A DNA stretch of 11,223 nucleotides from Gammaproteobacteria bacterium. GTDB lineage: Bacteria; Pseudomonadota; Gammaproteobacteria; HK1. Shown here in pieces: positions 7,501 through 11,223 of the stretch (positions are counted from its first letter, which is position 1; each line of letters opens with the position of its first letter). A model generated the notes under the pieces. It saw only the letters and a list, made by a program, of their open reading frames with translations, was not told the origin of the DNA and ran no database searches. The translations under genes were made by a program, and so were the position numbers. The DNA is taken from the NCBI GenBank assembly GCA_020444775.1, contig JAGRHX010000380.1, forward strand, positions 1 to 11,223, read 5' to 3'.

Positions 7501-8485
7501 GCGCATCGAGATCCTCCGACTCGTACTCGAACGTCAGCCGGCCGCCGCTCGATGCACGCACCTCACGCAGCCGTCCACGGCCGCCACCCGCGGTACCTGG
7601 ATTCTCGTAGCTCAATATCAGCTTGCGCCCGGACGGGTAGCGGATCCCGATCAAGCGCCCGAGTTCGTCGTAGATCTCCGTGCGCTCGGCACCGTCCCGT
7701 AACAACCACTCGCCGGCGGCACGTTGCAACTCCAGACGAGGATGTCCCGGTGCCCGGTAACGGGTAGCGTCCGCGGCGCTGAACCGAACCATCGCTCCGT
7801 TACCGCGCAGCGCGTTCGGCTCACCTGAGGCCGTGAACAACAGCCTTGCCTGATATTCGTGCCGCCAGCGCGGGCCGAGCGGCGACCAGGGGTTGACCGG
7901 CAGGATCGAATTGTAGTGTCGGATCAGGCCTGGGAAGCCTGTCACATCAGTTTCGGCTTGGAACTTGTTGCCACTGGCCGGATTGCATGGATTGCCCACG
8001 CCACAGGCCGGCGCACCGCTGTCTCGTTGCGTCTGCGTCTCCTCCGGCGCGGCGCAGCCGGCCTCACCGTTTGGAAGATGGCAATCGCTCTCGGGGATCA
8101 GACAGACGTTGGTCGCGTGACGCGGACTGACACAGTAGATTCCACAAGGCCAGGCCTCGACCGGACCGTGGGCGTCGCCGGGACACGCCGTCGCGTCCTT
8201 GCCCACCTCGAACACATAGCTGAGCGTACCCACCAGCACCGTCCGGTCACGAAACCGGTAGGCATACGAGCGGGTCTGGCACTCGCCAAAGCCATCGTTG
8301 AGTCGCCCGATCTCGTTGCCCCAGGTGCCGGTGAACTCGGCGCAGGAGGGAATGCCTTCAAAGCCCTGCGCACCGAGCGTGACGGCCAGGCCAACAACCA
8401 GCGGCAGACCTCGGGTCAAGCCACGAACCCAACCACCTGCGCGCGCCAGCCCCACCTGCGCGCGCGTCCAGATGCCATGGAGCAT
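1535..8485 (-). CDS. Giant secreted RHS/YD-repeat protein with C-terminal polymorphic toxin domain
   Basis: About 2316 residues from the ATG at 8483-8485. This start is preferred because AAGGAA lies nine bases upstream and a Sec-type signal follows (basic stretch, hydrophobic core at 27-38). The frame is open upstream to a GTG at 8579-8581, which would bury the signal. Domains in order: Cys-rich segment 48-167 (ten Cys); DUF6531-like entry at 161-235 (CGVGNPCNPASGNK); YD repeats from about 270 to 1229; an insert at 1230-2067 described separately; the RHS-associated core resuming at 2068 with HVHNDHLGRP; DPIG (D2147) and DPYGL (D2170), the two-aspartate motif linked to self-cleavage in RHS/TcC shells; and a tip domain at 2175-2316. 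RHS shells enclose and deliver toxic C-termini. No PAAR, VgrG or type VI marker is present, so a Sec-exported, surface-displayed protein is more likely, but the delivery route is unknown. Confidence 0.92.
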   Translation of the reverse strand: MLHGIWTRAQVGLARAGGWVRGLTRGLPLVVGLAVTLGAQGFEGIPSCAEFTGTWGNEIGRLNDGFGECQTRSYAYRFRDRTVLVGTLSYVFEVGKDATACPGDAHGPVEAWPCGIYCVSPRHATNVCLIPESDCHLPNGEAGCAAPEETQTQRDSGAPACGVGNPCNPASGNKFQAETDVTGFPGLIRHYNSILPVNPWSPLGPRWRHEYQARLLFTASGEPNALRGNGAMVRFSAADATRYRAPGHPRLELQRAAGEWLLRDGAERTEIYDELGRLIGIRYPSGRKLILSYENPGTAGGGRGRLREVRASSGGRLTFEYESEDLDARLVSVRDAGGHRVHYGYTAGVLTEVRYPDQTPELEKDDPTREYLYESEHPYALTGIIDERGVRYASWSYHPDGRVASSEHAGGVDRVTLDYAANGTVNVNDWRGEGRRYAFSREAGFARPKRVEHGDCVDCSAGVDEREYDGFGYLRRRVDANGTESIYTHDVLGREQCRIEAISDLKTLLGAEMVAADFVPATRVWRQQWHDALRRPVRRELYEPELPYSGVLVGCDDFDTGPPPGWRLVRRLSYTYHDEQLTSEVLYAPDAVPTQRVTRYSYFRASEGAPAVLDGLLRSIDGPREDVLDTTTFEYHHFDSADAQAGQLARVVDASGQVVIDRTRYDADGRLVAYRDAQGLLTEARYDPRGRVVATIAADRETRYGYTLDGRLHTITAPDRSVIRYDHDDAGRLQRTTDALGQFVEWDLSDPLRIVSIVNDANGFEQTRSTTLLAPDGRVRARQDALDRQVHFEHDAGGNLTDVRDAKSQLTRYGYDALNRRSRIEAADGGVVRMQHDALDRLRLVVDAVGARTEYSYDGLDNLISTLSADSGLTTRQFDAAGNALQRTDARGVVETRSYDALERVTSLEYADPSENISYQYDQGAHGVGRLSSIEDESGRLVFDYDPRGNVVYRQQHTDGHQWSVSYAYDALNRLTAMLYPSGSVLRYQRDALGQVRRVELRDGDTVKVLADDISYPPLGPERALTHGNGMHETRVLDDLYRLETLSVGELIERGHGYDDNDNIIAITDHRHADRSQQFDYDAGDRLDYAKGSYGVLDLGYDLNGNRIRLERDVGVSEYVYAPDSNRLLTITGLNATSYDYLPNGAITSRGTDTLTYNHRGRLSHIEMADGSTASHLYNALGQRVRRVLDGVSRYFIYDLDGALLAEADEGGAIRREYVRANGRIIAVLEPQGPALQAVDPVARLESPDSATVLEPGVMLTWAGAAPDAQVSVAVGTRADAADVLSLGQTSATSAVLEGFNENGEPLYVRLDTSFGGVVFHRHARLKRADRRPRPRFELPAGGVYDAGTQLVWTGGGAQPPYHLWIGTEPGLADIAELEVSDDNAVSVPYLPETGQRLYARLWWQADDVWLHIDGELPTVATPGAHVLEIGKVLDATVEAPTSDDLAQPSLRLTFTLPDSLPDSGLRLYLRSRAVGEQARPLLYLNGRLFGRLEANPGEQRHASGENFDLPADWLRPGLNEIRLLLPAPGASWSLSELILFEPGSTLPVEPGVPWATRAGRGTGLLWDPAGVDLTFPGADMLLTGRLWIGEVDCNESLRLMLNDLEAAPIANWTCLQAGAERWFTLLPWQQQAGENRLHFRVDEDTTSWALGQLELVKPGPALSMTPGEAEYRHIGHGYGSDQHLQSASIEFERPAEPLSLHFRAYAVDAHEKLSVYLNGNLLKRYSFLVKVGSQILSCRQRLDLPEALLRDGTNRLLFVNAATGEPWGLTDLHLLPRAESPPAHIVLDTQQAETGVFGTPLDCAGFTDALSVRFEQPSGAHAVTLLGFDIDRPDEVVLILNGTRIGALNPYHDQQWTPLQFVTLPESLLQAGSNELRIERVGSTSEPWGVQRIGLYPLGEPLRLTVGVMDEAEYGYRGLGDPFPNGMTVEFAGTGHSLELQVQAAFVQAGEVEVLVNGTSLGHLDRTQDNKWGPIQYLLFPKDLLRADNTLQFRASQTVNWWQVRNLLLSPRPELDDAIVPGLPTYAWLLLTMALLGLAGRLGRRAGVLLVLVALGLGVAGDVEAARYRITHVHNDHLGRPIAGTDEAGQVLWSVDYGPFGEVAWSDGEVPEVAGFPGQYRDGVGGAYYNYHRWYEPMVGRYITSDPIGLEGGLNPYQYAGANPVLFVDPYGLEKIFIKDGVTFHAYPKPDGGSNYGEHARHGEGGEYHVHVNGDKNKRWDVYNGRPLTDDEAKYFSKKELKVCKSLTDAERWFVKKATREVFHHNTESLGKLYQKYLRRAAKLSGLGLLTTYATSNSHQEACELDFSEQIPYCD
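1538..1963 (-). other. RHS C-terminal tip: unassigned candidate toxin domain
   Basis: This encodes residues 2175-2316, everything after the DPYGL boundary. I do not recognise the family. The visible core is a His-rich stretch, GEHARHGEGGEYHVHV, with H2200, H2203, H2210 and H2212. It is followed by RWDVYNGRPL, then a Lys-rich helical part (KKELKVCKSLTDAERWFVKK) and a His pair at 2265-2266. The end has a short hydrophobic run (LSGLGLLTTYA) and two Cys. Clustered His residues near basic helices would suit a metal-dependent or His-catalysed nuclease, but this is only inference. The DNA is more AT-rich than the RHS core, as is common for exchangeable toxin tips. Confidence 0.6.
2285..2443 (-). other. 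Internal membrane hairpin: IPTL-CTERM-like motif plus signal-peptide-like segment
   Basis: Encodes residues 2015-2067 of the RHS protein. An acidic stretch (ELDDA) leads to VPGLPTYAW, a hydrophobic helix (2027-2041) and an Arg cluster ending in RR at 2045-2046. That layout matches an IPTL/PEP-CTERM-type C-terminal sorting tail (proline motif, helix, basic tail). It is followed at once by VLLVLVALGLGVAGDVEAA (2049-2067), which reads like a Sec signal ending in an AxA-type site. The two helices could form a membrane hairpin. A GTG at 2339-2341 opens the second helix and could serve as an internal start, though no well-placed ribosome site is seen. Confidence 0.65.
2444..4219 (-). repeat. Five tandem jelly-roll-like repeats (about 114-122 residues each)
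   Basis: Encodes residues 1423-2014 of the RHS protein in five diverged copies: 1423-1544, 1545-1660, 1661-1779, 1780-1900 and 1901-2014. Each copy shows a beta-rich entry, then a strand of the type L-x-V-x-L-N-G with a following G-x-L, then W or F before a LPxxLLxxGxNxL turn, and a closing W-x-x-x-x-L-x-L-x-P. Examples are VYLNGNLLKRY, LILNGTRIGAL and VLVNGTSLGHL. The pattern fits galactose-binding or carbohydrate-binding beta-sandwich folds. Copy two is the most diverged (LMLNDLEAAPI). Role inferred: surface ligand or glycan binding. These are protein-level repeats; the DNA copies are too diverged to recombine readily. Confidence 0.6.
4220..4759 (-). repeat. Pair of Ig/fibronectin-III-like repeats in the RHS protein
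   Basis: Encodes residues 1243-1332 and 1333-1422. The two share the plan: proline entry, L-x-W (VMLTWAG, QLVWTGG), a strand with V-G-T or I-G-T, a run like ADVLSLGQ or ADIAELEV, then LYVRLDT or LYARLWW near the end. They look like beta-sandwich spacers of the kind found in secreted proteins, and they open the insert that splits the RHS shell. Function beyond spacing or binding cannot be read. Confidence 0.55.
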
Positions 8486-8494
8486 CGCTTGCGA

Positions 8495-8500
8495 TTCCTT
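8495..8500 (-). promoter_or_regulatory. Ribosome binding site supporting the RHS ATG start
   Basis: On the minus strand AAGGAA sits nine bases before the ATG at 8483-8485. Together with the signal peptide that directly follows, it argues for this start over the upstream GTG at 8579-8581. Confidence 0.55.
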
Positions 8501-8789
8501 GTGCCGATGAGCGCCCAGCAAGGCGCCGACCGATCGACTCCGTTTCGATTCCGCCCCAGGAATCAAGCCGGCCCAGGACACCGAACAGCGCGGTGTCTCT
8601 ACCTACCCGGCCGAGTCTAGACAGAGGCTTCGAGCGAGTGGAACAGATCGCGGTGATCTGATCGCCGTGCATTCCCAGCAAGCCTCGCCTGTGGGAAGCT
8701 CGAGGCAGATCGGCCGCCTCGGCAAGCCGGCATCAAGAGCGCTGCAGAGGGCGGCTGCTCTGCCGGCACACACGATGGCAAGCCTGATT

Positions 8790-8804
8790 GACGGCAACGC
8801 CGTC
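8790..8804 (-). terminator. Possible weak terminator after the DUF3299 gene
   Basis: GACGGC and GCCGTC form a perfect six-base-pair stem with a three-base loop, about a dozen bases past the DUF3299 stop. There is no T-run after it on the minus strand, so it would be at best a weak or Rho-assisted terminator, and readthrough into RHS is possible. Confidence 0.3.
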
Positions 8805-8815
8805 CGGCCGACCTG

Positions 8816-9439
8816 TCACTCGTAGGGTTTGACCTCGGTGGCCTCGAGCGTGTAGGCGGCGTCACCGAGATCGTTGTCGAAGCGCTGAGTGCGCATGGTC
8901 CCGGTCACCCAGACCGCTTCGAAGACCGAGCGCATCGAGTAGGCCTGAGCCAACTTAACGTGCACGACCTGGTTCGACGGTGGCGGCGGCACGTGGATAC
9001 ACGCGCCTCTATACGGCACCAGCAGGAACTCGTTGACCTCGGTGCCTTCGAAGCTCAGGGGCACGATGAACCCGGGCAGCCGCACCCGCTGTCCGTTCAG
9101 TGCCTCGACCACGGGTGCGTTGCGACCGGCGTTCAGGTAGGCCTTCATGGCGGCATCGGCCTCTGGCGAGCCGTCCTGCAGATCCTTGCCGGACTCGCTG
9201 AGCGCCCGGATCTGGGCGAACGGGTCCCAGGTCTGCGGCATCAGGTCGTCCCACTCGAGCTTTCTGATCGCCTCATCGTCGGCCTGAGCCGGCCAGAGCT
9301 GTGACAGCATCACCGCGGCGAGCACGGCAAGCAACAGCTTGGGCATGCCACGCGTCCGCCGGCCGAACGTCCCGGCATACCAACGTCGCGGACACGAACG
9401 AGACGAGCGCATAGGGAGCCAGGATGCATCATCGAACAT
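8816..9439 (-). CDS. Secreted DUF3299 protein of an ABC transporter operon
   Basis: A 207-residue exported protein. The DUF3299 family is recognised from LEWDDLMP (61-68), LNGQRVRLPGFIVPL (114-128), NEFLLVPYRGACIHVPPPP (136-154) and VWVTG (176-180). C147 and H149 in the GACIH motif are possible metal ligands; the family has no settled biochemical role. The start at 9437-9439 has GAGGA eight bases upstream, inside the last codons of the permease gene, and only three bases separate that stop from this ATG. This start gives an unusually long, Arg-rich leader before the hydrophobic core at 35-45 and the A-Q-A cleavage site at about 51-53. The Met at 9344-9346 gives a textbook signal peptide but lacks a good ribosome site. 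The family occurs beside the ATPase/permease pair found next to it here, in clusters that are zinc-responsive in Pseudomonas and Vibrio. Confidence 0.88.
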   Translation of the reverse strand: MFDDASWLPMRSSRSCPRRWYAGTFGRRTRGMPKLLLAVLAAVMLSQLWPAQADDEAIRKLEWDDLMPQTWDPFAQIRALSESGKDLQDGSPEADAAMKAYLNAGRNAPVVEALNGQRVRLPGFIVPLSFEGTEVNEFLLVPYRGACIHVPPPPSNQVVHVKLAQAYSMRSVFEAVWVTGTMRTQRFDNDLGDAAYTLEATEVKPYE

Positions 9440-9442
9440 GCT

Positions 9443-10696
9443 TCAAATCCTCATCACGAGGCCATCGGCCAACGAAAGCCTGTAGGCGCGAAGCGCGGGG
9501 ATCGTGCCGACCACGATGCCCGCCACGACCACGCCAGCCAACATCAACAGGTCGCTCGCCAGCGGTGCTCCGAGCGGGATCTGCAGACCGAAGCGGGCCA
9601 ACAGCAGCGGTTGCAACATCAAGCTCATCACGTACAGCAGGGCAAGCCCCAATGCCGCGCCCAGCGCGGTGAGCAGACCTGCCTCGCTCATGAACAGCGC
9701 GAACACGTAACCGGGGCGCGCACCCAGTGAGCGCAGCACCGCCATCTCGCGGCGGCGCGCTTCGAGGCTTGCGAGGATCACGGTCAACATCCCGCACAGC
9801 CCCGTGACCACCACCAGCACCGAGATGATGAAAAGAGCATTCTCGGCAATCGCCATCAGATCCCAGAGCTCCTGGAGCGCGACACCGGGGATGATCGCGA
9901 GCAGGGGCTCGGATCGGTACTCGTTGATTGCCCGCTGCACGCGAAATATCGCCAGCTTCGAATCCAGACCGAGCAGGAAGGCGGTGACCGACTTCGGGCG
10001 GAGCTGCATGGCGCGCACCGCGTCCGCCGAGGTGCGATGACCGGGAACCGGCGCACCCGCATGCCAGTCCACATGCATCGCCTCGATACCTTCCAGGCTG
10101 ACGTGCACGGTGCGGTCGACCGGGGTCCCGGTCCGCTCCAGGATTCCGGCGACGCGAAACGGCTTGTCCTCGTGCGCCATCAGGCTGACGTCACTCACGC
10201 CGTGGGTGACGACGATCGAATCACCGAGACTGTAGCCGAGTCGCTCCGCGACCTCGGCGCCGAGCACGGTGTCGAAGACATCGGCGAAGACCTGCCCCTG
10301 GGCGAGCCGCAGGCGCTGCTGGCCCGCGTATCGATAGCGCTCGAAGTACTCGACGCTGGTGCCGAGCACCCGGAATCCACGGTGCGAGTCACCCAGCGAC
10401 AGCGGCACGCTCCAAGCGACGCCGGGCAACGCGGAGATCGCCTCGAAGCTTTGCATCGACACGTTGTTGGTCGCATCACCAATCCTGAACACCGAATACA
10501 GCAGCAGCTGCACCGAGCCGCTGCGCGCGCCGACGATCAGATCCGTGCCCGAGATGGTGTTCGCGAACGACTCACGCGCATCGCGCCGAAGCTTCTCGAC
10601 GCCGAGCAGCATGGCAACACTGAGGGCGATCGCGAACACGGTCAGCGCCGCGGTGACGCGACGATTCCACAGACTGGCCAGCGACAGCCTCAACAT
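9443..10696 (-). CDS. FtsX/LolC-type ABC transporter permease
   Basis: A 417-residue inner-membrane permease of the MacB/LolCE/FtsX superfamily. It has a first helix at about 15-33, a large periplasmic domain (about 34-285) and three further helices at about 286-310, 333-358 and 382-402, the standard four-helix layout. The conserved cytoplasmic coupling segment EARRREMAVLRSLGARP (312-328) is the FtsX-domain hallmark. These transporters work mechanically on periplasmic or outer-leaflet substrates rather than through a classic channel. The start ATG at 10694-10696 overlaps the ATPase stop by seven bases, so the two are translationally coupled and should form one complex. The gene context (ATPase, this permease, DUF3299) corresponds to clusters proposed to act in zinc limitation; the substrate is not readable from sequence. 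Confidence 0.92.
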   Translation of the reverse strand: MLRLSLASLWNRRVTAALTVFAIALSVAMLLGVEKLRRDARESFANTISGTDLIVGARSGSVQLLLYSVFRIGDATNNVSMQSFEAISALPGVAWSVPLSLGDSHRGFRVLGTSVEYFERYRYAGQQRLRLAQGQVFADVFDTVLGAEVAERLGYSLGDSIVVTHGVSDVSLMAHEDKPFRVAGILERTGTPVDRTVHVSLEGIEAMHVDWHAGAPVPGHRTSADAVRAMQLRPKSVTAFLLGLDSKLAIFRVQRAINEYRSEPLLAIIPGVALQELWDLMAIAENALFIISVLVVVTGLCGMLTVILASLEARRREMAVLRSLGARPGYVFALFMSEAGLLTALGAALGLALLYVMSLMLQPLLLARFGLQIPLGAPLASDLLMLAGVVVAGIVVGTIPALRAYRLSLADGLVMRI

Positions 10697-11223
10697 GACG
10701 CCGCCCTTGCCGGCTGCCCGGTGCCGGATGCCCGTGCATTGAACTCGTCCAACGCCAGCTGGCGGTCAAATGCGTCGGCCAGCCGGCGATCGTGGCTGAC
10801 GAACAGCAAGGTACTGCCGGCACGCTCGCACTCGGCCATCAGCAGGGTCATGAAGCGTCGCGCGCTGAGCTCGTCCAGGGCCGAGGTCGGCTCGTCGGCG
10901 ATCACGACCTCCGGCTCACCGATCAGCGCACGGGCCACCGCGACCCGCTGCTGTTGCCCGATGCTGAGCTCGGTGGCAGGCCGCTGCAGCAGGGCCGGGT
11001 CGGCAAGCTCCAGCGCCGCTAGCATGTTCACCGCGGCCTGCCGCACCGAGCCAGCCCGGTCCCGGGCGCGTCTGGCACGAAGCGCCGAGAACCGGCAGCT
11101 CAGCATGACGTTGTCCAGCACCGAGAGATACGGGATCAGATTGAAGAGCTGAAACACATACCCGATGTGGTCGGCCCTGAAGCGATCCCGGGCCCGCCCC
11201 GGCCAGCGTGAGATCGGCTGGCC
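10690..11223 (-). CDS. ABC transporter ATP-binding protein, LolD/MacB-type (N-terminus outside window)
   Basis: The last 177 codons of an ABC ATPase; the frame stays open to the window edge, so Walker A and the start lie to the right. Visible motifs in order are the Q-loop in YVFQLFNLIPYLSVLDNV, the signature LSIGQQQRVAVARAL, Walker B VVIADEPTSALD with the catalytic Glu, and the H-loop VSHD. All expected residues are intact. An apparent start at 11155-11157 is only an internal GTG (the Val of the Q-loop segment) and would delete Walker A, so it is rejected. The protein powers the permease that follows, whose start codon it overlaps (stop TGA at 10690-10692). The C-terminal tail is short and ends in Cys, with no extra domain. 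Confidence 0.92.
   Translation of the reverse strand, partial: GQPISRWPGRARDRFRADHIGYVFQLFNLIPYLSVLDNVMLSCRFSALRARRARDRAGSVRQAAVNMLAALELADPALLQRPATELSIGQQQRVAVARALIGEPEVVIADEPTSALDELSARRFMTLLMAECERAGSTLLFVSHDRRLADAFDRQLALDEFNARASGTGQPARAASC

Larger units (their letters stand above)
8486..8815. other. Intergenic region upstream of the RHS gene
   Basis: This lies between the ATG chosen for RHS and the stop of the DUF3299 gene, both on the minus strand. Short open frames cross it on both strands, but none has recognisable content or a good ribosome site, so I see no gene. It should hold the RHS promoter; I could not pick convincing -35 and -10 boxes. A hairpin at 8790-8804 may end the upstream operon. 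Confidence 0.5.

Noticed and set aside
4900..7700. Frequent short repeats such as gtcgtag resembling a repeat array
   Set aside because: They are irregularly spaced and in frame with Tyr-Asp codons of the YD repeats, so they are coding and not CRISPR.
6305..7702. Plus-strand open frame of 465 codons
   Set aside because: Antisense to the YD-repeat core; the apparent regularity comes from the repeated YD codons on the other strand.
9428..9797. Open frame of 122 codons on the minus strand within the permease gene
   Set aside because: Out-of-frame shadow of the C-terminal half of the permease, which has clear FtsX motifs and helices.

Overview
The window looks like accessory DNA from a high-GC Pseudomonadota chromosome, most likely a gammaproteobacterium. 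This rests on codon use, on the LolCDE/FtsX-type ABC cluster with a DUF3299 protein (a gene set familiar from Pseudomonas and Vibrio relatives), and on an IPTL-CTERM-like sorting motif. The species cannot be told from the sequence. It holds four blocks. (1) Positions 1-538, plus strand: the 3' end of a group II intron (domains V and VI) sits inside an IS5-family transposase gene, and the exon resumes at 110. (2) Positions 539-925: a non-coding gap holding a possible insertion-sequence end.

(3) Positions 926-8485, minus strand: a two-gene operon with a giant RHS/YD-repeat protein of about 2316 residues followed, nine bases after its stop, by a small Sel1-repeat protein. The RHS protein has a Sec-type signal, a Cys-rich N-terminal region, a DUF6531-like entry and a long YD-repeat shell. 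An insert of about 838 residues then interrupts the shell. It holds two Ig/FnIII-like repeats, five jelly-roll-like repeats and a two-helix membrane segment resembling an IPTL-CTERM tail followed by a second signal peptide. The RHS core then resumes with DHLGRP and two DPxG motifs, and a C-terminal domain of about 142 residues has the position of a polymorphic toxin. The Sel1-repeat protein is the natural candidate for its immunity protein. Both the tip domain and the Sel1 gene are more AT-rich than the RHS core, as expected of an exchangeable toxin-immunity cassette.

(4) Positions 8816-11223, minus strand: a tightly packed operon of an ABC ATPase (its N-terminus lies beyond the window), an FtsX/LolC-type permease and a secreted DUF3299 protein. 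Its order matches clusters that in other bacteria are zinc-responsive. The gene pairs are coupled by overlap or by a three-base gap.

The least ordinary part is the RHS gene. It looks like a fusion of a surface-anchored, lectin-like repeat module with a formerly separate secreted RHS tail, carrying an unassigned His-rich effector tip.
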